Shown here in pieces: positions 32,026-41,032 of a stretch of DNA of 64,000 nt. Every line of letters starts with the position of its first letter. Position 1 is the first letter of the stretch. The notes below the pieces were generated by a model, which worked only from the letters and a program-made list of their open reading frames with translations, did no database searches and was not told where the DNA came from. Source of the stretch: DAHUYF01 sp035623985 (GTDB lineage: Bacteria; Pseudomonadota; Alphaproteobacteria; ATCC43930; CGMCC-115725); the NCBI GenBank assembly GCA_035623985.1, contig DASPSJ010000022.1, positions 1 through 64,000 of the forward strand, in the 5' to 3' direction. The position numbers were made by a program, and so were the translations under genes.

Positions 32026-34203
32026 ATGAAGGCAATCGGCGTCATCTCGGCGGCGGCAATCGCCGTCGCCGCGCTCTCGATCCCGGCGGCGGCGCCGTCG
32101 CGCGCGCAGCAGGCCGATCCCGATCTTCGCGTCGGCGACAGCGATGTCGGCGGCGTCGTCACCGGGCCGAACGGGCCGGAGGCGGGCGTCTGGGTCATCG
32201 CAGAGACGACCGAGCTTCCGACCAAATTCGCCAAGATCGTGGTGACCGACGATCGCGGCCGCTATGTCATCCCCGACCTTCCCAAGGCCACCTACAGCCT
32301 GTGGGTGCGCGGCTACGGGCTGGTGGATGGGCCCAAGCAGCAGAGCGCGCCCGGAAAGCTCGTCAATCTGACCGCGGTGCCGGCGCCGAGCGCGGCGGCG
32401 GCGGCGGAATACTATCCGGGCATGTATTGGTACTCGCTGCTCGCAATTCCGGACAAAAGCCAGTTTCCCGGCACCGGCGACCGCGGCAACGGCATCGCCG
32501 AGGTCATGAAGACCCAGCACGATTGGATCGACACGCTCAAGAACTCGTGCCAATCCTGCCATGCGCTGGGCTCCCAGGGCGTGCGCAGGCTCTCCAAGGA
32601 TCTCGGAACCTTCGACAATTCGACCGACGCCTGGACGCGGCGCGTCCAGTCCGGCCAGGCGATGTCCAACATGGCGCTGACGCTCTCGCGCTTCGGCGCG
32701 CAAAAGGCATTGGCGCTTTTCGCCGATTGGACCGACCGCATCGCCGCCGGCGAGCTGCCCTTCGAAAAGCCGTCACGGCCTCAAGGCATCGAGCGCAACG
32801 TCGTGATCACCTCCTGGGAGTGGGGCAGCCTCAAGCACTATCTCCACGACGCCATCTCGACCGACAAGCGCAACCCGACGGTCAACGCCAACGGCCCGAT
32901 CTACGGCTCGCCGGAGGAGAGCACCGACTTCGTTCCGGTTCTCGATCCCGTCCGCAACGAGGCGCGCGAGATAAGGCATCCCTATCGCGACCCCAAGACG
33001 CCCTCCTCGCTGGACTTGCCGGCCGGTCCCTCGGTCTATTGGGGCGAGGAGCCGATCTGGGACGGCCACACCAGCATCCACAACCCGATCATAGACGAGA
33101 AGGGCCGGGTGTGGTTCACGGCGCGCATCAGGCCGGCGGCGAACCCGGATTTCTGCAAGGCGGGCTCGGACCTGCCATCGGCCAAGGCGGTGCCGCTTCA
33201 GGAGTCGGCGCGCCAGCTCTCGATGTACGATCCGAAGACCGGCAAGTGGACGCTGATCGACACCTGCTTCACCACCCACCACCTCTATTTCGCCAAGGAC
33301 GCCAACGACACGCTGTGGACCAGCGCGGGCCCGCCGCAAAGCGGCGTCGTCGGCTGGCTCAATGTCAAGATGTACGAGGAGACCGGCGACGCGGCGAAAT
33401 CGCAGGGCTGGACGCCGATCATCCTCGACGCCAACGGCAACGGCCAGCGCGACGCCTATGTCGAGGCCAATGAGCCGCTCGACCCGACCAAGGACAAGCG
33501 CGTCACGGCGGCCTTCTACGGCATTCAGCCGAGCCCCGTCGACGGCTCGATCTGGGGCCAGTCGATGGGCATCGGATTCTCGCGCATGGACCAGCCGGGA
33601 TACGTCATCCGGCTGAGTCCGGGAGAGAAGCCGCCGGAGACCACGCTGGCGGAGATCTATCAGCCGCCGCCGGAAGGCTATGGCCCGCGCGGCATCGATG
33701 TCGATCTCAACGGCGTGGTCTGGACGGCGCTGTCGAGCGGGCATCTCGCGAGCTTCGAGCGCAACAAGTGCAAGGGACCGCTCAACGGCCCCGCAGCGGC
33801 GACTGGAACGCATTGTCCGGAAGGCTGGACGCTCTATCGCATGCCGGGGCCGCAATTCAAGAGCGTGACCGACCCGGGCAGCGCCAATCATGCTTATTAC
33901 GTCTGGGTCGACCGGTACAACACGCTGGGGCTCGGCCCGAACGTGCCGATCGCCACGACGAATGGCGGGGAATCGCTGCTGGCGCTTGTCGGGGGCAAGC
34001 TCGTCGAGCTTCGCGTCCCCTATCCGATGGGCTTCTTCAGCAAGAACGTGGACGGCCGCATCGATGATCCGAATGCCGGCTGGAAGGGGCGGGGATTGTG
34101 GACGACTTTCGGCTCGCGCACGGCGTTCCACGGCGAAGGAGGCAAGGAAGCGCGGCCTCGGGTGTTCAAATTTCAGATGCGCCCGGACCCGCTTGCGCAT
34201 TGA
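32026..34203 (+). CDS. Periplasmic carboxypeptidase-regulatory-like / beta-propeller protein with one c-type haem site
   Basis: The protein is 725 residues with a Sec signal (MKAIGVISAAAIAVAALSIPAAAPSRAQQ). Residues 40-115 form a carboxypeptidase-regulatory-like (Ig) domain: GVVTGPNGPEAGVWVIAETT...TDDRGRYVIPDLPKATYSLWVRGYG. A single haem c motif CQSCH is at 175-179. The C-terminal ~480 residues contain propeller-like repeats (IIDEKGRVWFTARI, GIDVDLNGVVWTALSSG). Relatives occur in Alphaproteobacteria, but I know of no assigned reaction. Residues 210-237 are encoded by DNA nearly repeated at 36622-36714. Confidence 0.78.
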   Translation: MKAIGVISAAAIAVAALSIPAAAPSRAQQADPDLRVGDSDVGGVVTGPNGPEAGVWVIAETTELPTKFAKIVVTDDRGRYVIPDLPKATYSLWVRGYGLVDGPKQQSAPGKLVNLTAVPAPSAAAAAEYYPGMYWYSLLAIPDKSQFPGTGDRGNGIAEVMKTQHDWIDTLKNSCQSCHALGSQGVRRLSKDLGTFDNSTDAWTRRVQSGQAMSNMALTLSRFGAQKALALFADWTDRIAAGELPFEKPSRPQGIERNVVITSWEWGSLKHYLHDAISTDKRNPTVNANGPIYGSPEESTDFVPVLDPVRNEAREIRHPYRDPKTPSSLDLPAGPSVYWGEEPIWDGHTSIHNPIIDEKGRVWFTARIRPAANPDFCKAGSDLPSAKAVPLQESARQLSMYDPKTGKWTLIDTCFTTHHLYFAKDANDTLWTSAGPPQSGVVGWLNVKMYEETGDAAKSQGWTPIILDANGNGQRDAYVEANEPLDPTKDKRVTAAFYGIQPSPVDGSIWGQSMGIGFSRMDQPGYVIRLSPGEKPPETTLAEIYQPPPEGYGPRGIDVDLNGVVWTALSSGHLASFERNKCKGPLNGPAAATGTHCPEGWTLYRMPGPQFKSVTDPGSANHAYYVWVDRYNTLGLGPNVPIATTNGGESLLALVGGKLVELRVPYPMGFFSKNVDGRIDDPNAGWKGRGLWTTFGSRTAFHGEGGKEARPRVFKFQMRPDPLAH

Positions 34204-34225
34204 CCCGTGGGCCGAGTTTGCCGGC

Positions 34226-34254
34226 GGCGCCGCGGAAAACGCTCCCGCGGCGCC
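34226..34254. terminator. Strong GC hairpin after the cytochrome-like gene
   Basis: GGCGCCGCGG (34226-34235) pairs with CCGCGGCGCC (34245-34254) around a 9-base loop, 22 bp after the stop at 34203. There is no T-tract, so termination is inferred from position between converging genes. Confidence 0.4.
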
Positions 34255-34312
34255 GGCCCCTCATCGCGCCAGGGGTGTGGAATGCGACGCGCGCCGGGGG
34301 GATAAATCCGCG

Positions 34313-34495
34313 CTATCCCTCGAGTTCAGTCAAGGCGGCGTCGCGCAGCCCTTCGGCGAACAACTCCCATCGGTCGGCCAAGGTGAAGAGCTTGTAGCGC
34401 AGATGCGGATCCTCGGTGCGCTCGGCCACTTCGCGCAGCTCGACCACCCTGTGTCGCCATTCGGCGGCGACCGATAGTCCCGTCGCGACAGTCAT
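34313..34495 (-). CDS. Small helical protein (60 residues), unknown function
   Basis: It starts at the ATG at 34493-34495 with AGGGAGGA upstream. The sequence WRHRVVELREVAERTEDPHLRYKLFTLADRWELFAEGLRD follows a pattern common in short alphaproteobacterial hypotheticals: a helix with W/R-rich start, then DP..R..L...A..WE.LA. It lies 28 bp after the 34524-34790 gene on the same strand, so the two are probably one unit. No function is known to me. Confidence 0.7.
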   Translation of the reverse strand: MTVATGLSVAAEWRHRVVELREVAERTEDPHLRYKLFTLADRWELFAEGLRDAALTELEG

Positions 34496-34523
34496 CGAAT
34501 CCTCCCTTGCTGGCGGTCATCGG

Positions 34524-34790
34524 CTATCTCGGCAGGAGGTCGGAGACCGTGGCCCAAACGCAGTCCCCGCCCTCCAGCCGCACGCAATAGGTTATCGGCG
34601 GCGCGCCCAGGACGACGTCTTCGACCACGCCGCGGCGTTCATCGCCCGGCATGCCGGCGCGCCGGTGCCAGACCTTGGCGCCGACGGCGTGGTAGCTTGC
34701 CGCTCGATTCTCGAATCGAAAATCGATTTTTTCTCTCTGCGGTTGCAGCAAAGAGAGCGTTCGGCATCCCGTGCCGACTTCCTCGTCCAT
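34524..34790 (-). CDS. Small hypothetical protein (88 residues)
   Basis: It starts at the ATG at 34788-34790 with GGGAGG at good spacing. The second half (GVVEDVVLGAPPITYCVRLEGGDCVWATVSDLLPR) reads like a small SH3-like barrel, as in many short bacterial hypotheticals. The first half contains RFENRAASYHAVGAKVWHRRAG. I do not recognise a family. It probably forms an operon with the 60-residue gene downstream. Confidence 0.6.
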   Translation of the reverse strand: MDEEVGTGCRTLSLLQPQREKIDFRFENRAASYHAVGAKVWHRRAGMPGDERRGVVEDVVLGAPPITYCVRLEGGDCVWATVSDLLPR

Positions 34791-34994
34791 GCGCGCCTCC
34801 CTGGCCGGTGAGCCCGGTGAGGGAGCGTAACCATCTGTAATAGAAGGAAAATCACTTCCCTCAGCCAGTGGCGGTCCGGTCTTGATAGCGGATCGACAGG
34901 CAGGATGAAATTTAGCTTACTTCGAGGATGCGTGCACGAAAAAAAGTAATAGAAAAACCCGTTCTAAGTGTACCATTGTATGGTTTGGCGTCGA

Positions 34995-35738
34995 CTAACC
35001 CCAGGGACCGCGCCGCCGCGGTGCCGAGGCAAAGGGCTGGCTGCGCCTTGGCTGCAGCATCGCCACGCCCTGGCGGCGGAAGATCGGCACCAGCAGCACG
35101 CCCAGGACGAAGCCGCCGACATGCGCCCAGAAGGCGACGCCGCCTTCGCCCGCCTCGGCGGCGAGCCCGCTGGCGAGCTGCATCAGGAACCAGAGTCCGA
35201 GCAGGATCACCGCCGGCACGGTGATGAGGCGCACGAAGATGAAGATCCAGACGAAGACGACGACGTTGCCGCGGGGAAAGAGCACGAGATAGGCGCCGAG
35301 CGTGCCGGCAATGGCGCCGCTGGCGCCGATCATCGGCACCTCGGAGGCGGGATCGGTGAGCGCCTGGGTCAGCGCCGCGGCGATGCCGCAGAGAAGATAG
35401 AAGACGAGATAGCGCGCGGCGCCGAGCGCGTTTTCGACGCCGCGGCCGAACAGCCAGAGAAAGAGCATGTTGCCGAGAAGATGCAGCCAGCTTCCATGCA
35501 GGAACATGCTGGTGACCAGCGTCGCCCAGGGCGGCACGCGCGCCAGGTGGTGCGGCAGCTCCGCCGTGCCGAACAGCGCCGCCGGCACCATGCCATAGGC
35601 AAGAGCGATGACGCGCTCGGCGCGCGCGCCCTGCCCCTCCTGCCAGAGAAAGACGATGGCGCAAACCGCGATGAGGCCATAGGTGACCGCCGGCAGACGC
35701 CCGGGCGGGTGGTCGTCGTAAAGCGGCAGGATGAGCAT
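34995..35738 (-). CDS. Rhomboid-family intramembrane serine protease
   Basis: The protein is 247 residues from the ATG at 35736-35738. Hydrophobic segments are at about residues 20-35, 70-100 (SMFLHGSWLHLLGNMLFLWLFGRGVE), 110-125, 145-165 and 205-225. The catalytic Ser is in GASGAIAGTLGAYL and the His in FWAHVGGFVLGVLL. HGSWLHLLGN carries the conserved loop. Rhomboids cleave transmembrane segments within the membrane. The C-terminal tail is basic. It lies 4 bp after the transporter gene on the same strand, so they are co-transcribed. Confidence 0.9.
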   Translation of the reverse strand: MLILPLYDDHPPGRLPAVTYGLIAVCAIVFLWQEGQGARAERVIALAYGMVPAALFGTAELPHHLARVPPWATLVTSMFLHGSWLHLLGNMLFLWLFGRGVENALGAARYLVFYLLCGIAAALTQALTDPASEVPMIGASGAIAGTLGAYLVLFPRGNVVVFVWIFIFVRLITVPAVILLGLWFLMQLASGLAAEAGEGGVAFWAHVGGFVLGVLLVPIFRRQGVAMLQPRRSQPFASAPRRRGPWG

Positions 35739-35742
35739 CGCC

Positions 35743-36402
35743 CTATCGTTCCGTCCGCGCCATCGCCGCGCGGCCCCAGCCGACGGCAACATAGATCAGC
35801 GGCGCCGTCAGGCTGGCCACCACCAGCTTGACGAGATACTGGCCGGCGATGGCGGGCAGCAGCGGCGCCGTGCCGGCAAAGGCGATGGTGATGAAGATGA
35901 CGGTGTCGATAAGCTGGCCCAGCAAGGTGCCGCCCCAGCTTCTCAGCCACAGAAACTCGCCGCCGAGGCGGGTGCGCTTCAGCCGGAAGAAGCCCCAGAC
36001 GTCGAGATGCTGGCCGACGAGATAGGCGGTCCAGCCGCCCGCCAGCAGGCGCGGCGTCGAGCCCAGCACCTGCTCGAATTCGGGCTGATGCATCCAGAAG
36101 GCAGCGGCCGGGAGGCGAATGGCGAGTTCGAAGAAGGTCACCGAAAGCGCCACGGCGGCAAGGCCGACATTGACCACGAGGCGGGCGAGCGCGCGGCCGA
36201 ACAGCTCGGCGATCGAGCCCAGGAGAACGAAGCTCAGCATGTAGCTGATGACGGTGGCGGAGGCGGCAAGCCCCAGCGGCAAGGCGATGAGCTTCGAGCC
36301 GGCGGCGTTGCTGGCGATGACCAGGCTGGTATGAATGGTCAGCAGCACGACGAAGACGCGAAGGTTCTTGTCGGTAAGCGCGACGGGCGCGGCCTGGATC
36401 AT
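35743..36402 (-). CDS. Queuosine precursor transporter (YhhQ/VUT_1 family)
   Basis: The protein is 219 residues from the ATG at 36400-36402, with GAGGGGAAGAG upstream; an earlier ATG at 36426 adds eight residues. About six hydrophobic segments. VIASNAAGSKLI and SFVLLGSIAELFGR are characteristic of the VUT_1 family; LLGQLIDTVIFITIAFAG is the conserved helix with Asp. Family members import 7-deazaguanine precursors for tRNA queuosine. The rhomboid gene follows directly. Confidence 0.85.
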   Translation of the reverse strand: MIQAAPVALTDKNLRVFVVLLTIHTSLVIASNAAGSKLIALPLGLAASATVISYMLSFVLLGSIAELFGRALARLVVNVGLAAVALSVTFFELAIRLPAAAFWMHQPEFEQVLGSTPRLLAGGWTAYLVGQHLDVWGFFRLKRTRLGGEFLWLRSWGGTLLGQLIDTVIFITIAFAGTAPLLPAIAGQYLVKLVVASLTAPLIYVAVGWGRAAMARTER

Positions 36403-36507
36403 CTCTTCCCCTCTCGCGCCTGTCATGCCTTGCCGGCGGCGGCTTGTCGAGAACCCCGAGGGGTGAGGGACGCGAGACGAAAGGTGCGGCGCGGCGGCGG
36501 CGGACGG

Positions 36508-36705
36508 TCAGAGCGCGGCGATCGCCCGGCGAAGCCGCTCGCGCAGCTCTTCGGCGGTGTGCCGCAAGGACGGAGTGTCGATCGCCATCATCGAGGCCAC
36601 GGGATCGATGGCGGCGACCTCGACCTTGCGGTCGGTCAAATCGCCGAAAAGCGCCGATGCCTTTTGCGTGCCGAAGCGCGAGAGCGTCAGCGCGATGTTG
36701 GACAC
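36508..36705 (-). CDS. Small ORF sharing a segment with the 32026 cytochrome-like gene
   Basis: The protein is 65 residues from the GTG at 36703-36705, with AGGAGG 9 bp upstream. The first part, VSNIALTLSRFGTQKASALF and on to LTDRK, is nearly the same as residues 213-237 of the 32026-34203 product. At the DNA level 36622-36714 matches 32653-32745 with roughly ten differences in 93 bases by eye. The second half (LRHTAEELRERLRRAIAAL) is unrelated and helical. It is either a real small gene that captured the segment, or the remains of a duplicated piece. It is divergent from pyrE. Confidence 0.5.
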   Translation of the reverse strand: MSNIALTLSRFGTQKASALFGDLTDRKVEVAAIDPVASMMAIDTPSLRHTAEELRERLRRAIAAL

Positions 36706-36895
36706 GGCCTCGCCTCCTCGACCGCGCTCGCCGTGCCGGCGATCCCGGCGGTCTCTGTCTGGCCGCGCGACGACCGCTAAGAGGCGGCGCCCGGGTGAAG
36801 CGACGGCCCGGCTCGGATCCGCGCTATTGCCCGGCGACACCGTGCGGATAAGATGGGCGCCGGCGCCGGCGGTCGGCGCGGCGAGACGGGGAGCC

Positions 36896-37465
36896 ATGGC
36901 GCAAGGTGCAAGACCTCAGCCCGATGTCGAGCCGCGCGAGCGGTTGCGCCGCATTATCGCCGAGCGCTGCTTCACGAAAGGAAAGCCGTTCCAGCTCGCC
37001 TCGGGCCGATGGAGCGACTTCTATTTCAATCTCAAGCCGGCGATGCTCGACCCGGAAGGGAGCAATCTGCTGGCCGATCTGATCCTGGAGCGCACCGCCG
37101 GCATCGACGCCCGCTATATCGGCGGTCTCGTCATGGGAGCCGTGCCCATCGCCGTTGCCGTCACCCTCAAGAGCTACGGGACGAGCCGCCCGCTCCAGTC
37201 GTTCTGGGTGCGCAAGGAGCCGAAGGGTCACGGAACCAAGAGCCTCGCCGACGGCTATCTCGTGGAGGGATCGCGGGTGATCATCGTGGAGGACGTAACG
37301 ACCACGGGCGGCTCCATGATGAAGGCGATCGAGGAGGTCAAGCGGCACGACTGTCAGATTGCCGCCGTGATCACGATCGTCGATCGCCTGGAAGGCGCCA
37401 GGGAAAACCTCGCGGCGGCCGGCATAGAGCTCATGGCGCTGTTCACGGCGAAAGACTTCACCTAG
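36896..37465 (+). CDS. pyrE: Orotate phosphoribosyltransferase
   Basis: The protein is 189 residues from the ATG at 36896, with GGGGAGCC before it. The N-terminal motif FTKGKPFQLASGRWSDFYFNLKPAMLDPEG is specific to OPRTs; the PRPP-binding loop is VIIVEDVTTTGGSMMKAIE; the flexible catalytic loop contains RKEPKGHGTKS. It converts orotate and PRPP to OMP in pyrimidine synthesis. An isolated gene, 104 bp before the next one. Confidence 0.92.
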   Translation: MAQGARPQPDVEPRERLRRIIAERCFTKGKPFQLASGRWSDFYFNLKPAMLDPEGSNLLADLILERTAGIDARYIGGLVMGAVPIAVAVTLKSYGTSRPLQSFWVRKEPKGHGTKSLADGYLVEGSRVIIVEDVTTTGGSMMKAIEEVKRHDCQIAAVITIVDRLEGARENLAAAGIELMALFTAKDFT

Positions 37466-37569
37466 GGATTTTCCGGAGCTTGCTGCCGAACGCCGGAGCG
37501 ATGCGGCGGCCGGCGCTCCCCCGCGGCGACCGCTTTGTGCGCGCGCCAGCGGCGGATTAGAGTGCCGGC

Positions 37570-37983
37570 ATGGACCCGAAGAATCCGCTCAGCCTGCTGG
37601 TGCCGCTTATCGGCATCGCGCTGATCCTGGCGGCGGTGTGGCTCACCGGCGGGGCGCGGCGCGCGCGGCTCGACCGGGCGCTGGTGCTGGCCCGGCTCGG
37701 CGAGGATTTGCCGGATTTCGCCGCGGCCGAGATCGCCGTCGACGCCGATGCCGCCGCCGCGCTCGCCGCCGCCGCGGACGGGACGCTCGCGCTGGTCTTC
37801 GCCGCCGGCGACAAGGTGGTGGTGCGCGCGCTCGACCGCCGGGAGCTGCGGCGGGTCGACGTCGCCGGCGAGCGGCTGGAGATCGACACCGGCGATTTCA
37901 CCCATGGGCGCTTCGCGCTGGCGCTGCCGGGCGCGGCGGCGGCCTGGGCGCGGCGTCTCGCGCCGCCGGAGCGCGCGGCGTGA
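37570..37983 (+). CDS. Hypothetical single-pass membrane protein
   Basis: The 137-residue protein has one N-terminal membrane segment (LSLLVPLIGIALILAAVWLTGG, about residues 7-28), then a small Ala-rich soluble domain with alternating strands (LALVFAAGDKVVVRAL, LRRVDVAGERLEIDTGDFTHGRFALAL). No family recognised. Its stop overlaps the GTG start of the sterol-desaturase-like gene (GTGA, 37980-37983), so the two are translationally coupled and probably function together at the membrane. Confidence 0.75.
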   Translation: MDPKNPLSLLVPLIGIALILAAVWLTGGARRARLDRALVLARLGEDLPDFAAAEIAVDADAAAALAAAADGTLALVFAAGDKVVVRALDRRELRRVDVAGERLEIDTGDFTHGRFALALPGAAAAWARRLAPPERAA

Positions 37984-38912
37984 CGCTCGAGCCCAAGCTC
38001 GCCAATCCGGTCGAGCTCGCCATCCCCGCCTTCATCCTGCTGGTGCTGCTGGAGATCGCGGTGGCGAAGCGCCGGCGGATGGCGGCCTACGAGCTGCGCG
38101 ACACCGCCACCTCGCTCGCCATGGGGCTCGGCAATCTCGCGATCGGGCTGGCGGCCGGCGCCGGCGCTTATGTCGCGCTCACCTGGGTCTACCAGTTCCG
38201 CCTGGCGAGCCTCGGCTATGCCTGGTGGAGCTTCGTCCTCATCCTCTTCGCCGAGGATCTGACCTATTACTGGTTCCACCGCTTGAGCCACCGCTGCCGC
38301 TTCTGGTGGGCGGCGCATGTCAACCACCACAGCTCGCAGCATTACAATCTCTCGACCGCGCTGCGCCAGACCTGGACCGGCGGGCTGTTCGACTGGGTGC
38401 TGTGGCTGCCGCTGGCGCTGATCGGCTTTCCGCCGGCGCTCATCGTCTTCGAGAAAGGCGTGAGCCTGGTCTATCAATTCTGGATCCACACCGAAACCAT
38501 CGGCCGCCTGCCGCGCTGGGTCGAGGCGGTGATGAACACGCCGTCGCATCACCGCGTCCACCACGCCACCAACCCGCGCTATCTCGACCGCAACTATGCC
38601 GGCATCTTCATCCTGTGGGACCGGCTCTTCGGCAGCTTCGTCGCGGAGACGCCGGAGGATCCCTGCCGCTACGGCATCGTCAAGAACATCGGCAGCTTCA
38701 ACCCGCTGCGCATCGCGCTGCATGAATGGGTGGCGATCGCGCGCGATGTGGCGGCTTCCGCCACCTGGCGCGAGCGGCTCATCTATCTCCTGGGCCGGCC
38801 CGGCCGCTGCTTTGACGGCTCGCGCCGGACCACCGACGAGATCCGCGCCGCCTGGCGCGCGCGGGGTCTCGTCGTCTCAGAGACCGTCGATCACTTGCGC
38901 GCCGGCTCGTAG
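37980..38912 (+). CDS. Sterol desaturase / fatty acid hydroxylase family membrane enzyme
   Basis: The protein is 310 residues from the GTG at 37980. Several membrane helices, and the di-iron histidine boxes of the superfamily in order: HRLSH, HVNHH and HHRVHH, near residues 103-201. TYYWFHRLSHRCRFWWAAHVNHHSS is the hallmark stretch. Such enzymes hydroxylate or desaturate lipids, for example sterols, hopanoids, carotenoids or fatty acids. The lipid is unknown. It is coupled to the preceding membrane protein, and its last 22 bp overlap a converging small gene. Confidence 0.9.
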   Translation: MTLEPKLANPVELAIPAFILLVLLEIAVAKRRRMAAYELRDTATSLAMGLGNLAIGLAAGAGAYVALTWVYQFRLASLGYAWWSFVLILFAEDLTYYWFHRLSHRCRFWWAAHVNHHSSQHYNLSTALRQTWTGGLFDWVLWLPLALIGFPPALIVFEKGVSLVYQFWIHTETIGRLPRWVEAVMNTPSHHRVHHATNPRYLDRNYAGIFILWDRLFGSFVAETPEDPCRYGIVKNIGSFNPLRIALHEWVAIARDVAASATWRERLIYLLGRPGRCFDGSRRTTDEIRAAWRARGLVVSETVDHLRAGS

Positions 38913-39133
38913 CGGCAGCGGCACTCTTCGAGCGCGCAATCGGGCAAGGGCAGCGCCGGCACACGGTCCGGGGCATAGACGCGGCCCCGGCGGTCCTGTG
39001 CCGCCGCGCATTCCGGCGGGCCGACGATCGAGGCGCCGCGGGCGGAGCCGTTGCGCTCCATCTGCCGGCAACGCTCGAGATCGAGCCGGTTAAGCGCCTC
39101 GCGGTCCTGCATCGGCAGGGCGTGGTCATCCAT
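38891..39133 (-). CDS. Small Cys-rich hypothetical protein
   Basis: The protein is 80 residues from the ATG at 39131-39133, with AGAGG upstream; an in-frame ATG at 39181 is also possible. The C-terminal half (GPPECAAAQDRRGRVYAPDRVPALPLPDCALEECRCRYEPARK) has four Cys in a pattern common in short proteobacterial proteins, suggestive of a metal or Zn-ribbon fold. It overlaps the end of the sterol-desaturase-like gene. Function unknown. Confidence 0.65.
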   Translation of the reverse strand: MDDHALPMQDREALNRLDLERCRQMERNGSARGASIVGPPECAAAQDRRGRVYAPDRVPALPLPDCALEECRCRYEPARK

Positions 39134-39393
39134 TCGATCGTCTTGCCTCTCGGGCCGGCGATGCATTGGTCCGGCGATCAACGCCGGGGGGCCATTTAGC
39201 GCTGCCGCCGGGGACGCTCCTATACGCAGTACTACCTACAAGCGTATGACGCCCTGAGCGCCGTTCTCCGGCGCTTTGGCGCAGGCCGGTCCATGCGCAC
39301 GATTTGCCGGGGATTTTAACCATCCCCGGTGCCGGGAAAGGATTAGGCAGGGATTTCTCACTAGCCTCTGGCGGCGCAAGCCTCGGAGGTGCC

Positions 39394-41016
39394 ATGGACG
39401 GAAGCGAAAGAATCGGGCCGGCTCTAACGCGGCCGCGCGCGGAGCGATTGCCCGGCCAGCTCGGCACCGTCATCGCCGTCTCCGGCTTCAAGCTTTCCTG
39501 CCTGCTGTTCGGCGGCGGCGAAACCGGTTACGCCAAGGCGCAGATCGGCGCGCTCCTCAAGGTGCCGATGGCGAGCTCCACCGCCTATGGCTTCATCGCC
39601 AGCCTCGGCTTCGAGCAGGCGGCCGGCGAAGCCTCGGCGGCGGTGGCGGAGGTCGACCTGCTGGGCGAGCAGACGGCTCACAACGGCGCCCAGAGCTTCG
39701 CCCGCGGCATCTCGGTCTATCCCGTGCTGGGCTCGCCGGTCTTCGCCGCCACGGCCGACGACATCGCGCTGATCTACGCCAAGCCCAACACCTGGACGCT
39801 CGCCATCGGCTCGCTGCACCAGGACGCGGCGCGGCCCGCCTATCTCCTGTCCCAGGAGTTCCTCTCCAAGCACTCCGCCATCGTCGGCACCACCGGCTCG
39901 GGCAAGTCCTGCGCGCTCACCTTGATGCTGCGCACGCTGTTGACGGCGCATCCCAACGGCCACGTCGTGCTGCTCGACCCGCATGGCGAGTACGCCGCCG
40001 CCTTCACCGACCTCGCCGAGCGGATAACCCCCGACAAGCTGCAGCTTCCCTATTGGCTGCTGAGCTTCGAGGAGGCGTGCGAGGTGCTGTGCTCGCACGA
40101 CCCGATCGCGCGCTCGCGCGAGATCCCGATCCTCAAGGACGCGATCCTGCAGGCAAAGCAGGACTATATCGGCGACGACGCGGCGAAGCTGGCGCAGCTC
40201 ACCGTCGACACGCCGGTGCCCTACCGCATGAACAGCCTGGAAAAGCACATCACCAGCGCGATGGGCAAGCTCGACCGCCCGGACAGCTCGCTGCCCTATA
40301 TCCGGCTGCTGTCGACCATCGAGATGCTGCGCAAGGACCGGCGCTATCAGTTCATGTTCGAGGGCCTGACCTTGCGCGACAGCCTCGGCGAGATCCTGTC
40401 GCGCATCCTGCGCATTCCGGTCGCCGGCAGGCCCATCACCATCCTCGACATCTCCGCCGTGCCGTCGGAGATCGTCAACGTCGTCGTGTCGCTGCTGTGC
40501 CGGCTGATCTTCGACTTCGCGCTCTACAGCGAGCGCGAGGAGGCGATTCCGATCCTGGTGGTGTGCGACGAGGCGCATCGCTACATCCCGCGCGACGAGA
40601 GCACCGGCTTCGCGCCGACCATCCGCTCGATCGCGCGCATCGCCAAGGAAGGACGCAAATACGGCGTCTCGCTCTGCCTGGTGACGCAGCGCCCGGCGGA
40701 GCTCAGCGAGACCATCCTGTCGCAATGCAGCACCATCTTCGCGCTGCGCATGAACAACGAGAAGGACCGCAGCTTCGTGCGCTCGATGCTGCCGGACGAC
40801 GCGGCCGGGCTGATGGCGGCGCTGCCGACGCTGCGCCAGCGCGAGGCGATCGCGGTGGGCGAGGGCGTGGCGCATCCGATGCGCATCCGCTTCGCCGACC
40901 TGCCGCCCGAGTTCCGCCCGCGCGGCGAGGCGGCGAACTTCCCCAAGGCCTGGGAGGACGACCGCAAGAGCCGCGACTTCGTCCAGGAGATCCTCGAGCG
41001 CTGGCGCCAGCAGTAG
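39394..41016 (+). CDS. HerA/FtsK-type ATPase (DUF87)
   Basis: The protein is 540 residues from the ATG at 39394, with GGAGG 6 bp upstream; an in-frame start at 39304 has none. The N-terminal ~150 residues form a HAS-barrel-like domain (GTVIAVSGFKLSCLLF). Walker A is GTTGSGKS (165-172), HVVLLDPHGEYA follows, Walker B is ILVVCDEAHRYIP, and VTQRPAELSETILSQCSTIFALRMNNEKD is typical of HerA. HerA hexamers pump DNA, often with a NurA-type nuclease or in defence systems, but no nuclease gene is adjacent here. An ordinary cellular role is likely. Confidence 0.9.
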   Translation: MDGSERIGPALTRPRAERLPGQLGTVIAVSGFKLSCLLFGGGETGYAKAQIGALLKVPMASSTAYGFIASLGFEQAAGEASAAVAEVDLLGEQTAHNGAQSFARGISVYPVLGSPVFAATADDIALIYAKPNTWTLAIGSLHQDAARPAYLLSQEFLSKHSAIVGTTGSGKSCALTLMLRTLLTAHPNGHVVLLDPHGEYAAAFTDLAERITPDKLQLPYWLLSFEEACEVLCSHDPIARSREIPILKDAILQAKQDYIGDDAAKLAQLTVDTPVPYRMNSLEKHITSAMGKLDRPDSSLPYIRLLSTIEMLRKDRRYQFMFEGLTLRDSLGEILSRILRIPVAGRPITILDISAVPSEIVNVVVSLLCRLIFDFALYSEREEAIPILVVCDEAHRYIPRDESTGFAPTIRSIARIAKEGRKYGVSLCLVTQRPAELSETILSQCSTIFALRMNNEKDRSFVRSMLPDDAAGLMAALPTLRQREAIAVGEGVAHPMRIRFADLPPEFRPRGEAANFPKAWEDDRKSRDFVQEILERWRQQ

Positions 41017-41032
41017 CGCGACGCAAAGCGTC

